A stretch of DNA of 64,000 nucleotides from Branchipolynoe longqiensis (lineage: Eukaryota; Annelida; Polychaeta; Phyllodocida; Polynoidae), in NCBI GenBank assembly GCA_030323885.1, contig CM059187.1:127825525-127889524 (forward strand). Direction: 5' to 3'. Both the position numbers and the translations under genes were made by a program. Below are positions 19,986-30,640 of the stretch, piece after piece; position 1 is the stretch's first letter; every line of letters starts with the position of its first letter. The notes under the pieces are model-generated. The model worked only from the letters and a program-made list of their open reading frames with translations, did not search any database and was not told where the DNA came from.

Positions 19986-20190
19986 ATCAATAGGATAGGG
20001 CAAGGAATGTTTAGCTCAGTGTCAGGATAATGTGACCGAGTGGGATATTGGGTCATGGTGCTGGCGGTCTGATTTCCCAGTTGGGGTAGCACTATAAAGT
20101 CACCATTGATGCGCACTGTGACAACTCGATACCAGGTCCTGGTATGACCATAGATGTTGCCAGGACGTAAAGCTCCAACAACCAACCAAA
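19986..20190 (+). mobile_element. SINE-T, 5'-truncated, tail 2
   Basis: Begins at ATCAATAGGATAGGGCAAGG and has a good 3' module (GTCCTGGTATGACCATAG ... CCAGGAC) and tail CCAACAACCAACCA. Confidence 0.88.
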
Positions 20191-21180
20191 GATCTCAGAC
20201 AGAAAGGTCATTCCTTTGTTGCTGGTAGGTAGCGGGCAGTTACTTACTCCCCGACTCACACAGATAAGGTGGGCGTGGCCACTAGTGCATTAACATTGGA
20301 ATGACAGCTTAAAGCGCAACATAAATGCAATGAGCTTAGCCAATAGAATGGCTGTAATCAGTTTATCAAGTGCTAACTGCATCGCAGTTCTCAACGACCG
20401 GGGACCTAGATAAAAGATTCACCCAGTACTTTGGGTACCCGGGTGAACGACAAGGTAGTGTAAATATGGGCGAAAATAGCTTTAGTATAGAACAGGAAGT
20501 AGAATGCCTGCCTCCAGTATCAAATGGATACTTATATAGGCACAGAGTTGAGGAAATGGGAGAGAATGCAAAAAGACAAGATGGCAGCCATAGAACGCCG
20601 TCGATTTCACTTTTAAATCTGATTAAACTAGATGTTTTATTATATTTGTCAATTCAAAGGTAGCTGGTAAATATAAAAACATATATAAAGAATATATGTT
20701 GCTTCTTAAATTAAGACATTATTCACTCAATTAATTTCCCCAGCATGTCGAAATTCTTTGCCAGCTTTTCTAATGGGTTGGTTTTCACCCCTGTGCTGTC
20801 AGTACGGGGTGAATCTTTTATCTACCGGGGACACTGATGGCATTACACATCGTTGCCTGTGTCTTTGCACTCCGTAGACAATCATCAACTGACCACGTGA
20901 CCGTGGTTTAGGGGGGGGGGGGCAGACTTGGGGTACTCAGTGAATTGTGTAGGAGACATTGATTTGGAAGGCGGTGATCTAGGTCTGGGGTAGATAGACC
21001 GATGCTGGGTTAAACCAATGATGAACAATTAAACTGGGTTGTACGCTCTCCTTCCAGACTGGCTGTAATTTGTTTGTCTCCACCCACCCACCCACTTACA
21101 CGCCCCACCCCACCCCACCCAAAAGTTACTGGAAATGTTATTCCACAAAATACTGGCATATTTAATGAAACAAAGAAAAG
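20191..21180. other. Unique interval (about 1 kb)
   Basis: A 97-codon frame (20370-20663) has unbiased composition but no recognised domain and no splice context I trust. TTCACCCC (20788) and GGGGTGAA (20810) form an 8-bp stem with a 14-nt loop. A G-run lies near 20910-20922. Confidence 0.35.
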
Positions 21181-21181
21181 G

Positions 21182-21233
21182 TTTTGTTTGTTGGAGTTTT
21201 ATGTCCTATAAACATCTACGGTCATATCAGGAC
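21182..21233 (-). mobile_element. Solo SINE-T 3' module, tail 2
   Basis: In reverse, TGTTGGAGTTTTATGTCCTA to CATATCAGGAC. The module's sense start is exactly at the GTCCT stem. The sequence beyond is not SINE body. Confidence 0.75.
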
Positions 21234-21352
21234 TCGGGTTGCGTAGTGGAGTGAGATTCCGAATATGGCCCGTCCCGGCATGCAATGCTCTGTGCTGATA
21301 AGGACTATCAGTGTGGATAGATATCGCCATATGTATGTACTGTCCGTGGACG

Positions 21353-21812
21353 CCAAACCAATGACTTACAAAAGTGATGACTTTCACTGCCTAAGCTATG
21401 GCTCGGCATGAATAGTAATGATAGGTTTGCTTAAGCCCCAGTCACACATACCCGGATCAGGGGCCGGACGAGCCCCGGACCGCCATCCGGGGTGGTCCGG
21501 CCTTTGGTCCGGGGCTCGTCCGGGAAGGTGTGACTGCGAGGCAAAAATCGACAAAAACAGTGATTTTATCCGTGGCGGTCCGGGTCGTTGGTCCGTGGGT
21601 GGTGCGGCTCAAAATCCGGGGCTCGTCCGACTATGTGTGACTGGGGCTTTACAATGGGATACCGTCAATGAGTGGGATATCAGATCATCCTACCAGTGTC
21701 ATTGTCTCCCAGTCGGAATAAACTATAAAGTAGCCCCGAGGGTCTGCTGTCAGAACCTGGTACCCGCACTGATCCTCATATGCCCATAGATGTTGCTAGG
21801 ACCTTATACCCC
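21353..21812 (+). mobile_element. SINE-T split by a MITE
   Basis: The body starts near CCAAACCAATGACTTACAAA (head absent), is cut at GGTTTGC, and resumes after 21651 (GATACCGTCAATGAGTGGGA) to a decayed module and tail (ACCCCAACAAATAG). Confidence 0.8.
21434..21648. mobile_element. PIF/Harbinger-like MITE in SINE, 215 bp
   Basis: Terminal inverted repeats AGCCCCAGTCACACATA ... TATGTGTGACTGGGGCT are perfect. TTA (21431-21433 and 21649-21651) is an exact 3-bp duplication inside the host SINE. The GC-rich interior has nested CCGGGGCTCGTCCG palindromes. Related in end type to 13802-14006 but a different interior. Confidence 0.9.
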
Positions 21813-22998
21813 AACAAATAGACAATCGACATACATTTGTAACTGTCTGAAAGACGCCAGCTTTGTCTTAGGGGAGTAAAGTGCTAAATAAGTGATAGTT
21901 AAAAAAAAGAAAGAAGTTGAAATAGATCTAATTATTTTAGGGTATGATTAAAAATAGCTAAATTAAAAAACACTCAAAAACATTATCAAACTGTTGTGCT
22001 TTCCATATCAGCTTCATCAGATAGAGGAAATAAGTGGACAGTGCACTGGATATAAACGTAGATATCATGTCTAAATAACATGCCACCAACAACGATTTAG
22101 AAATTTAAAAATGAGGTAAGGTGATCGACTATTCTTACATACAGAAACTCCAATCTCCCAGACTCCGAGGTTAAATTCTGGGTCAACTGCTTTTCATTAA
22201 ATATATTCATAATGTTCATTTGATTCCTTTGATTAAATGGGGACTATTTCAACGTGAAATTGACAATAGAAATTAAGTACATGTATCTAAACGACTACGC
22301 ATGTCATACAAGTATGCAATATACTTGATGATCATGTGAAACTTTGAGATTTCTTCTTGTCATTGTGATCGTTTATCTCCTGTGATTGATTGAGTAATTG
22401 ATTGGTATTGGTATAATGCCTTAGTCATCCGCCAAGGCGAAACATTACTGGCATTTATTCTGTCACATTTCTTTCCTCCAAAACGATGTGTTACTCAGAT
22501 TGATATATTTACATTGAAATTTACAGGGAAATCGGAAACGGTTAGGTTTGTGTAAAATGACAGCAAAAGTGATCTCATATGCAATTTTGAAACTGGTAAA
22601 TTAGTGTCAAATGAGAGCAAAATTTAAGTTACATTTAAACTCCTATTAAGACAAGTCTGGTCACTTCTCTCCAATTGAGACTATTTCTGTTAACCTCATG
22701 ATAGTACAGTCATTCCACCCCCCCCCCTTCCAGGTTTTGAACTGGGTGCCAATAGGGATGCTGGCAATTCAATTTGTAACTTTTACAACCCCAGGGAGCC
22801 GAATGGTGTCGGAACCATAAACAATTAGATGGCTCTGGTTTTATTGCCCAAAAGAGCCTCAGTTAATGAGACTGTGCATTCAGGCAAGGTAATTGTCCAC
22901 AGTAAGCAAGTCTGCACAGTCGGTTGCCTGAGCCTGTGCCGGGTAATATCATGCTGGTTTGGGACTGCACCTGAAAGGTTCAAGTATATATATACATG
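21813..22998. other. Unique AT-rich interval (about 1.2 kb)
   Basis: No open frame of note, no repeat matched elsewhere in the window. C-run at 22719-22728. Confidence 0.4.
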
Positions 22999-23003
22999 AT
23001 AGT

Positions 23004-23130
23004 TGGCACCAGACGCGATGGCTGAATCGGTAGAGCGCAGGCTTCCCATGCAGAAGGTTGGGAATTTGAATCCCAGCCCAGTCAAACTAATGTCTTACAA
23101 AGGTGATACTTGTTGCTACCTAACCAGTAT
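23004..23130 (+). mobile_element. SINE-T head B only, 3'-truncated
   Basis: GATGGCTGAATCGGTAGAGC with B box region TTTGAATCCC, then TCAAACTAATGTCTTACAAA to TTGCTACCTAACCA, and it stops. Loss of the 3' half is unusual for a retrotransposed copy and implies later deletion. Confidence 0.8.
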
Positions 23131-23564
23131 AGTTGGTCTAGTGGACTTTTAATTTTCATATTTCACAATTACAGTTTAGTCAATGTCAGAATACAATAAC
23201 CGGGACCGCGAGTGAGCGATTGGTCATCTGCTCAGTGCTCATCTCATCCATCTGCTCACCTGGTGGTGATGGTCAGGTGGGAATCGAACCCTCAGCTCTA
23301 TCAATTTTCTCATATCTATTGGTGTGGGTGGGTGGGTTAAGAAAGCTGGGTCGATGTTAGGCTGATGGCAGCTGCGATGGTTCTATGGACGGTTTGAACT
23401 CGGCAGGGCCAGGTAATGTACACATTTCGGTGGCCAAGTTCTGGTCGTTGTCGCCACCTATCGGGTTGTTCAGGAATCACATAATATTCCTCCAGGTGGC
23501 GGGTCAGTGCTATCATTTCGTCCAGTCTCCGCCCGGGAATTACCCATGTTAATTATAACATGTA
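23131..23564. other. Unique interval with possible reverse head remnant
   Basis: GGGAATCGAACCCTCAGCTC (23280) resembles a B box in reverse; not enough to call a SINE. Confidence 0.35.
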
Positions 23565-23760
23565 CAGGGCAAGGACTGGTTAGCTCAATGTATGGATAAT
23601 GTGACTGAGTCGGAAATCGGGTCTTGGTGATGGTTGCCTACTATCCCAGTGGGACAGCACTATACAGTTGGCATGAGTGCACACACTGTCACAAGTTGGT
23701 ACCCATCCTGATATAACCTTTGATGTTGCCAGGATGTAAAACCCCCCTAAAACAAACACT
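23565..23760 (+). mobile_element. SINE-T, 5'-truncated
   Basis: Starts at ACAGGGCAAGGACTGGTTAG, with complete mid-body and module (GATATAACCTTTGATGTTGC), ending AACCCCCCTAAAACAAAC. Confidence 0.85.
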
Positions 23761-23851
23761 ATGCGAATATATAAAAAGGACACTAGTAATATACCGTCTT
23801 TGGCGCCATAGAACTGAAATAGAGGCCGATAGTTCCTACGCTTGCCACTGC

Positions 23852-23866
23852 GGCGCCACCTGAAGG
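23852..23866 (-). promoter_or_regulatory. CTCF-like motif
   Basis: In reverse complement CCTTCAGGTGGCGCC, close to the bilaterian CTCF core (CCASYAGRKGGCRS). Motif match only. Confidence 0.3.
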
Positions 23867-24191
23867 TGGTTTGAAACTACTGGCATATTTGAAACTTTAC
23901 ATATATATGTATGTTTGTATATATCGGTCGTTCTCAGAAATTGTGTACCATTTTTGTGACATGGAAACGAAAAGTGAATTCATTCCAAATAATAACAGAA
24001 AATATTCCAAATAGTAGCAGAATACATATTCATATGAATCTTTATGTGTTGTGCATATGTTAGAGTTTATATTTTCCCTCTAGCATACAATCATATAGAA
24101 GCATATTTTGTTATGCATTTTGGATAGATTGTGTGGGGTAGATTAAATAAATATAGTATTGCTAACATACTTAATACACACAATGAATAAT

Positions 24192-24278
24192 AACTATTTG
24201 ACTTAGTCAAATAGTTATTATTTGACTAAGTCAAAGCTACGTCTTGAACTTAGTCAAATAATAACTTAGTCAAATAAT
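24192..24278. repeat. Cluster of TTTGACTAAGTCAAA palindromes
   Basis: ATTTGACTTAGTCAAAT and TTTGACTAAGTCAAA with two further half copies in under 90 bp. Each core TGACTAA/TTAGTCA resembles an AP-1 site, but the palindrome itself could simply be a hairpin repeat. Confidence 0.6.
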
Positions 24279-24317
24279 ATGTGGACACTCTACCGCCTGA
24301 GCTACGTCCCGCTCCCC
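24279..24317 (-). mobile_element. Inverted head fragment of mollusc-type SINE
   Basis: A 37-bp near-mirror (two mismatches) of 24344-24380. With the next feature it forms head-to-head promoters 26 bp apart. Confidence 0.75.
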
Positions 24318-24341
24318 AGCGATGAAAAAAAAATTCCCTAG

Positions 24342-24680
24342 GGGGGAGCGGGACGTAGCTCAGGCAGTAGAGTTTCCACATATGAAGCTGTTGGTCATCG
24401 GATCGATCCTGCTCAGTGGACCCATTTGCAGTTTGGGCTATTTTCCATTCCAACCAGTGGTCCACAACTCGTTCATCAAAGGCTGTGGTATGTGCTGTCC
24501 TGTATGTGGGGAAAGTGCATATAAAAGACCCCTTGCTGCTTATCGGAAGGAGTAGCCTATGTGGTGGCAGTGGGTTTCCTCTAAAGAAATGTGTCAGAAT
24601 GACCAAATGTTTGATGTCCAATAGCCGATGATAAAAATCAATGTGGGCTAGTAGCGTCGGTAAATAAAACAAACTTAATT
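24342..24680 (+). mobile_element. Mollusc-type SINE (MetaSINE-like)
   Basis: The head has A-box-like GTAGCTCAGGCAGTAGAG and B-box-like GGATCGATCC. The core has GGCTGTGGTATGTGCTGTCC and GCATATAAAAGACCCCTTGC, then GTAGCGTCGGTAAATAAAAC. These blocks match a SINE type I recall from many mollusc genomes (recollection, not checked). It is the best taxonomic pointer here. The antisense 140-aa frame over it is spurious. Confidence 0.8.
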
Positions 24681-24768
24681 ACCCCCCAAAAAGAAGGCGG
24701 AATCATACAATATGTAACGTGGAAACCAAACATGTGGTACACAGTTTCCGAGAATGACCCATACAAGG

Positions 24769-25220
24769 ATGACCCATACATGAATGAGCCATACATGAAT
24801 GACCCATTCATGTCAAACTAGGCTAGTATGTCTGGATACAATGGTATATTTAAAACAAAGATCAACTGGACCAACCCAACATTCCGTTTCCTGATAACAC
24901 TTCTAGAACATAATATTGCTTTCCTTGGTAGAAATATGTAACCACTGTCCATATATCTCCCTGCTGTAAATTCTTTCTGTGGATCTGCGCTGTTCTGAAT
25001 GGAATAAATCCCGTGGCCAATTTACTCCCCTATATTAGGCGCTGATCTGAGGAAGGGTCGTGCGAGGTGAGGCTTGTTTAAGTAGCACCGTGCTCATTAA
25101 TGTAAAATAGCATTCATGACTGTAGGATGCGTGACCCGGTGTTTAAACAGCCACACAGCCACTGACCTTTCAATAATTCATAGTTAACCGCCGCGAATTG
25201 GATTAATACCTTTGAGTGTG
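24769..25220. other. Short 15-bp array then unique interval
   Basis: GAATGACCCATACAT-type 15-bp units, about four, at 24753-24812 overlap the element end. The remainder is unrecognised; TGTTTAAACA at 25149 is a forkhead-like palindrome. Confidence 0.45.
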
Positions 25221-25370
25221 TGATGAGTGTGTGTTGGGTGTGTGTTGGCTTGTGTGTGTGTTTGTTGTAGAGCATTATCTCTGTCTGTATGTGCGTGTGT
25301 GGTGGGTGGGTGGGGGGTAATGTGTGTGTGTGTGTGTGTGGGCGGTGGGGGAGGGGGGGTAATGACTATG
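25221..25370. repeat. GT-rich tract with (TG)n
   Basis: GTGTGTTGG-type sequence, pure TG at 25319-25340. Confidence 0.85.
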
Positions 25371-25493
25371 GCCCGATGTGCTGGTGATATGATATCCTTT
25401 CGGTGGTGGATGACCTCTAGGGTCAGTCCAGTGGTCAGCCCAATGGTCAGCCCAATGGTCAAGGAGAGGGGGGGGGGGCGGGGGAGAGGAGAG

Positions 25494-25506
25494 GGGTCAA
25501 AGGTCA
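25494..25506 (+). promoter_or_regulatory. DR1 nuclear-receptor-like site
   Basis: GGGTCAAAGGTCA is a direct repeat of the AGGTCA half-site with 1-bp spacing, the classic HNF4/RXR/COUP-type element. A CCACGTG E-box lies at 25608-25614. Motif match only. Confidence 0.35.
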
Positions 25507-25621
25507 GGAGCTGACACCTGCCTCTGTTCCCAGGACAGGGGGTCCTCGTGGGTACCAATACTTGACCGCTCCCCCGGTTGCTGCTGTTTCTACGCAGACC
25601 ACCCGCCACGTGCCGCTAATG

Positions 25622-25912
25622 TCCATAGATATAACATAGGAAACTAGCATTTTCATATTCATATAACGAAATTTTATAGCAGATATATATGATTATAATA
25701 ATTATGCGAGTATAAATAATGTTTATATACATGAGACCCACATATATACATATATGATGGAAAAAAAATCCATAGATATAACATAGGAGACTTGAGATTT
25801 TTATATTCACATAATGCAATTTTATACCAGATATATATGATGTATAGTAATTATGCGAGTATAAATAATGTTTATATACATGAGACCCACATATATACAA
25901 GTTATCACTTCT
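25622..25912. repeat. 147-bp AT-rich tandem dimer
   Basis: Two copies with starts CCATAGATATAACATAGG at 25623 and 25770 (period 147); both include ATGCGAGTATAAATAATGTT and GAGACCCACATATATACA. A 94-aa frame spans it as an artefact. Confidence 0.93.
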
Positions 25913-25988
25913 ATGCGTGTTTTGAGGTGTTTGAATATTATTGAATGCATACTAGTTTTGGCATACCCTGCTGCCATTACACACAATT

Positions 25989-26291
25989 AAACCGGGCTCG
26001 GTGGCCGAATCGGTAGAGCGCAGAGCTTCCGTGCAGAAGGTCGGGAGATCATTTCCCGGTCGAGTCAAACTAATAAAATTGATACTAGTCGCTTATTGGG
26101 TAGGCACTCGGCATTATTATGAGAGGGCAAGGACTGATTGGCTCAGTTTCAGGTCATGGTGCTGGCAGCATGGTTTCCCAGTGGGGCAGCACGATAAAGT
26201 CGCCATGAGGGCGGCACTGGCCCAAGTCGGCCCCCCTCCTGAAAGGACATTATATGTTGCCGGGACGTAAAACCCCAACAAACAACCAACC
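25989..26291 (+). mobile_element. SINE-T, full length, head B, tail 2
   Basis: GGTGGCCGAATCGGTAGAGC head; the body lacks the TGTGACTGAGTGGGATATC segment (CAGTTTCAGGTCATGGTGCT joins directly), a ~25-bp internal deletion. Tail CCCCAACAAACAACCAACCA. Confidence 0.9.
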
Positions 26292-26412
26292 ATTTCCTCC
26301 CATGTGACAGGTCGTGGGCTACTAACTGGCCGAGTCAAACGGATGCCATAACAAATGTATACTTTTCGTTACGTAGCTCAGTGCTCAGCACTAAGATAGG
26401 GAAAGGAGTATT
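26292..26412 (+). mobile_element. Head C / SINE-T 5' fragment
   Basis: TCCCATGTGACAGGTCGTGG then CCGAGTCAAACGGATG and TAGCTCAGTGCTCAGC. It abuts the tail of the previous SINE; probably the host copy cut by it. Confidence 0.6.
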
Positions 26413-26504
26413 GCATTGGGCATGACCAAAATTGTCTGTGATTAAAATATCCCCGGCCTAATCGACAAATATAATTAGATTTAGATTAGCAGCTGTAGAT
26501 CACC

Positions 26505-26908
26505 CTCGACCATCAACCATCAACCATCAACTATCAGCCATAAGCCATCAGCCATCAGCCATCAGCCATCAGCCGTCAGCCATCAGACATCAGCCGTCAG
26601 CCGTCAGTCATCAGCCGTCAACCGTCAACCGTCAGCCGTCAGCCGCCAGCCGTCAGCCGTCAGCCGTCAGCCGTCAGCCGTCAGCCATCAGCAGTCAACT
26701 GCCAACTGCCAACTGCCAACCGCCAACTGCCAGCTGCCAACCACCAACCACAAACCAGCAGCCGGCAGCTGGCAGCCGGCAGCCGGCAACCGGCAACCAG
26801 CAACCAGCAACCAGCAACCAGCTACCAGCAACCAGCAACCAGCAACCAGCAACCAGCAACCAGCAACCGCCAACCACCAACCGCCAACCCACAACCACAA
26901 CCAGCACC
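26505..26908. repeat. 7-bp minisatellite with drifting consensus
   Basis: A continuous 7-bp register changes consensus along its length: CATCAAC, then CATCAGC, CGTCAGC, CAACTGC, CCGGCAG, and CAACCAG at the right. This looks like successive local expansions. False minus-strand frames of W/L/V/A/G/C. Confidence 0.93.
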
Positions 26909-27344
26909 ATTATCCCCTTTCTGTTCTTCTCAGTTCAAATCAATATATACGCACTAATGTGCTGTATGAGGCACTGCGCGGTAATAATAACAATCCCATT
27001 AACTAAACCATGTTGTGCTGTAGCTAGTTCCTTGGTGCGTGGTGGAAACAAACCGCCGTTACGCATACCCATTAGCCCAGCTGTACACCGTGGATATGTC
27101 TCATCTATCAGCTGAGAGCTGAGGGGTTTGGGTGGAGTCCCCAATCACCAAACAAGCCGCGACCATATCAGCCCCCACATGGGAAAGGTCAAGGTTGTTT
27201 CCTCCATGCGGGGGTGGATAGAAGCCCCGCGAGGACCTCCGGCTCGACGCCCCGGAGGTGATGAGCTCCTCGTGGTGTACTGGTCCCGGCTCACTAACAG
27301 GCCACCGAGCATTCCGGGCCACTCCCATTGCGCCAATTTACCAG
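26909..27344. other. Unique interval
   Basis: Moderate GC. Several short overlapping frames, none convincing. CTCCGGCTCGACGCCCCGGA at 27237 is an imperfect palindrome. Confidence 0.35.
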
Positions 27345-28368
27345 CCCTGCCATCGCCAATTTACCAGCAATGCCACTGCCAGTATAACCACCACCAGTGT
27401 CAGTATCACCACCACCACCAGTGTCAGCATCACCACCACCACCAGTGCCACCATCACAATCACCATTTGCACCAACAGTGCCATGATCACTATCATCACC
27501 AGTGCTACTGCCATTATCACTGTCACCACCTCCACCAATGCCACTACCATTATGACCACCACCATTGCCACTATCACCATCACAAACAATGCCACTGTCA
27601 CCATCTTCATCACCACCACCACCAGTGCCATTACTACCATCATCATCACCACCAGTCCCACTAACACTATCATCACAAGTGCTACTGCCACTATCACCGT
27701 CAACACCTCCACCAATGCCACTACCACTATGACGACCACCATTGCCACTATCACCATCACAAACAATGTCACTATCACCATCACAAACAATGTCACTATC
27801 ACCATCGTCACCTCCACCACCACCACCAGTGCCACTACTACCATCATCACCACCAGTGCCCTTGCCACTATGACCACCACCAGTGTCACTATGACCATCA
27901 CCACCTCCAACAGTGCTCTTGCCACTATGACCACTACCAGTGCCACCATCACCATTACAACCAATCCCACTATCACCATTACAACCAATCCCACTATCAT
28001 CATCACCTCCACCACCAGTGCCACTATAACTATCACAACCAATGCCACTATCACAATCTTCACCACCACCACTGCCATTACTACCATCATCATCACCACC
28101 AGAACCACTATCACCACCACCAGTGCCACTATCACCATCACAATCAATCTCACTATCACCATCTTCACCACCACCACCAGTGCCACTACTACAATCATCA
28201 TCACCACCAGTGCCACTATCACCATCACCACCTCCAACAGTGCCACTACCATTATGACCACCACCAGTGCCACCATCACCATTACCACCAGTGCCACTCC
28301 AATCACCTCCACCACTGCCACCACCATGAGTGCCATTTCCACTTTCACCACCACCAGTGCCACTATCA
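27345..28368. repeat. 1-kb triplet-based array (ACC/ATC/CAY)
   Basis: Irregular repeats of CCACCAGTGCCACTATCACC and variants. The approximate 3-bp register leaves one frame open 378 codons on + (Thr/Ile/Ala/Ser) and 371 and 396 codons on minus. The simultaneous openness on both strands shows it is compositional, not coding. Confidence 0.93.
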
Positions 28369-28713
28369 CCAGACGGAATGGCCGAATGATTTGAGCTTCC
28401 GTCTCCCATTTTGGTAGATCGTGGGATTCGAGCCTACGTGGCCGAATGCTGATCGAGTCAAAACTGTCACTAAAAAATGTATACTTGTCCATTCCTAGCC
28501 AAGCATTCGGCATTATTAGATAGGGCAATGACTGGTTTGCTCAGTGTCAGGATAATGTGACTATGGGGGGGGGGGGGGGTATCAGGTCATGGTGCTGGTA
28601 GTCTTTTCTCCCAGTGGGGCAGAATTGTCATGAGTATGAGCTGTTATAAGTCGGTACCCGTTCTGATATGACCTTAGATATTGCCAGGACGTAAAACACC
28701 AACAATCAACCAA
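28369..28713 (+). mobile_element. SINE-T, full length, head A, tail 2
   Basis: GACGGAATGGCCGAATGATT head with an insertion repeating ACGTGGCCGAATGCTG before the GATCGAGTC junction. A G-run at 28565-28580 interrupts the body. It directly abuts the triplet array. Confidence 0.9.
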
Positions 28714-28929
28714 ATCACCAAACCCCCACCGCCACTACTGCCACCAACAGTACCACTACTACTAGGTCACCACCCCCTTGCTTACTTATTTACCCCACCA
28801 CCAAACACACATTCCCACCAGCCACTGCCACCACCACTACCCATTGCACCACCCACAGTCACCACAACCCATTGCCATCAGCCACCACAAGCCACACACT
28901 GTCATCTCTACCATAACTACCACGCTCTA
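28714..28929. repeat. C/A-rich low-complexity continuation
   Basis: CCACCACTACC-type sequence like the array to the left; the SINE probably split one longer array. Confidence 0.7.
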
Positions 28930-28941
28930 TCACTGATTAGT

Positions 28942-29252
28942 TTGTTTGTTGTTGTTTTACGCCCTAGCAACATCTAAGGTAATATCACGACGGGTACCGA
29001 CTTGTGACAGTGCACACTAATGGTGACTTTATAGTGCTGCCCCACTGGAAGACCAGGACCATGACCTGATATCCCACTCAGTCACATTATCCTGACACTG
29101 AGCTAACCAGTCCTTGCCCTATCCTAATAATGCCGAGCACCAGGCTAGGAAGCAACAAGTATACATTTTTAAGTCCTTGGGTTGACTCGACCCCACGATC
29201 TACCAACATCGTAGATGGACGCTCTACCTCATTCGGCCATCCCGTCTGGTCC
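28942..29252 (-). mobile_element. SINE-T, full length, head A, tail 1, perfect duplication
   Basis: The 12-bp TCACTGATTAGT at 28930-28941 and 29253-29264 is a perfect target-site duplication. The complete reverse structure runs from TTGTTTGTTGTTGTTTTACG to CTCATTCGGCCATCCCGTC. A body segment around the TGCTGGCGGCCTG block is slightly shortened. Confidence 0.95.
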
Positions 29253-29289
29253 TCACTGATTAGTACCAATACCCAAATACCCGTACCAA

Positions 29290-29345
29290 ATGTCACAACC
29301 ACCACTACCACCACTACAACTACCACCACTACCACACGCAGCCGA
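29290..29345. repeat. (ACC/ACT)n microsatellite
   Basis: About 50 bp of CCACTACCACTACAACTACC-type triplets. Confidence 0.85.
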
Positions 29346-29978
29346 GACCACTTTCAGCAAAACTACTGCACTAAGCGCCAGGTGTACAACTATAGAACCA
29401 ACACTACACCGTATGACGTCATAACCAGCATCACTTAGGCATTCTCCCAATCACGGCTCCCCAAAAAAACACAAGAAAATCTAACGAAAAGCAGAAACAA
29501 TAGAGAGAGAAAAAAAGGTGACACCACCAGATTTCTACGTTTGCCCACTAGGGGGCGCCTTGGTTATCTTCTCCCACACGGCTCCATGCCGATCCATAGG
29601 AGGCGCCACCGACGGTTGGCATGGGGATGACCTCCACGGTGCCGAAGGTCAGCACGCGATCGACGCGATCCCTAGCGGCGACTTCTTACATAAGACAACA
29701 TCGGGGCCACTAAGGCAGGGCTCGAGTGGTTCCACGACCGCCCGCCGCGTGACTCTGGTGTAGATGGCGCTGGTGTAGCAGCGGTGAACTGCTGGTGACG
29801 CGGTGATGGCGGTTTTGCTAATCACACACCGATCAGTCACGTGGTCTAAATTATATGTTGCTACCGATATCCAATGTTTACACATACCAGTGTATACTAC
29901 ATATATACTTTCCACAATCACCTAGAGACACAATCCCTGCTACACATTGAGACCGATACATATGCAACATGTAATATT
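29346..29978. other. Unique interval, GC-richer, with CTCF-like motif
   Basis: 29510-29830 is balanced and CpG-containing (GCGATCGACGCGATCCC near 29657), unlike the AT-rich surroundings. Two opposed short frames (81 and 90 codons) have no recognised domain. One of the better candidates for conserved non-coding DNA. Confidence 0.4.
29544..29559 (+). promoter_or_regulatory. CTCF-like motif (strong)
   Basis: CCCACTAGGGGGCGCC matches the core CCASYAGRKGGCRS at every position. Motif match only; CTCF is conserved in bilaterians. Confidence 0.4.
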
Positions 29979-30175
29979 GGTTGTTGTTGTCTTACATCCT
30001 AACAACATCTAAGGTTTTATCAGGACGGGTACCGACTTGTGACAGTGTGCACTCATGGCGACTTGATAGTGCTGCCCCACTTGGAGACCAGGCCGCTAGC
30101 ACCATGACCTGATATTCCACACAATCACATTTTCGTGATAATCATTGTCCTATCCTATTAATGCCAAACATCAGG
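29979..30175 (-). mobile_element. SINE-T 3' half (host of nested insertion)
   Basis: Reverse tail 1 (GGTTGTTGTTGTCTTACATC) through body to GCCAAACATCAGG, where it is cut. It continues at 30509-30640. Confidence 0.9.
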
Positions 30176-30508
30176 GACGAGACGGGATGGCCGAATTAGT
30201 TAGAGCGTCCGTCTCCCGTGTTGGTAGATCGTGGGATCTTAGGTTGGAACCCTGGTCGAGTCAAACCAATGACTTAAAAATTGATACTTGTCATTTCCTA
30301 GCCAGGCGCTCGGCATTATTAAGATAGGGCTGGTTGGCTCAGTGTCAGGATAATGTGACTGAGTGGTATATCAGGGCATGGTGCTGGTGGCCTGATCTCC
30401 CAGAGGGGCAGCACTATAAAGTCACCATGAGTGTGCACTGTCACAAGTAGGTACCCGTCCTGATATGACCTTAGATGTTGCTAGGACGTAAAACAACAAC
30501 AAACAAAA
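30176..30508 (+). mobile_element. SINE-T inserted into another SINE-T
   Basis: Full length, head A, tail 1. A 12-bp duplication of host sequence, CCAAACATCAGG (30164-30175) against CCAAACCTCAGG (30509-30520), brackets it with one mismatch. Opposite orientation to the host, giving a clear age order. Confidence 0.95.
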
Positions 30509-30640
30509 CCAAACCTCAGGCTAGGTATTGACAACTATCAATTTTGTAAGTCATTGGTTTGACTGGGCTGGGGTTCGAAGTCACGACCTTCCGCATGGGA
30601 AGTCTATGCTCTACCCTTTCGGACACCACGTCTGGTTGTA
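30509..30640 (-). mobile_element. SINE-T 5' half (host of nested insertion)
   Basis: Continues the copy at 29979-30175: CTCAGGCTAGGTATTGACAA, AAGTCATTGGTTTGACTGGG, then head B in reverse ending near CACCACGTCTGG. Confidence 0.9.

Larger units (their letters stand above)
23924..24768. mobile_element. Possible DNA element with GGTC(A/G)TTCTC termini
   Basis: The left end GGTCGTTCTCAGAAATTGTG and the right end (reverse complement of GGTCATTCTCGGAAACTGTG) are inverted, each followed by a TACCA..GGAAAC-like block. The region between holds two other repeats, so it may be an old element with insertions. A related fragment lies at 55736-55830. Confidence 0.55.

Noticed and set aside
20370..20663. 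97-aa frame as a small gene
   Set aside because: Composition is neutral but there is no homology I recognise, no promoter or polyadenylation context and no support from neighbours.
27258..28394. Long open frames in the triplet array (378 aa +, 371 and 396 aa -)
   Set aside because: Both strands are open over the same 1 kb and the peptides are low complexity; an ACC/ATC triplet array explains all of them.
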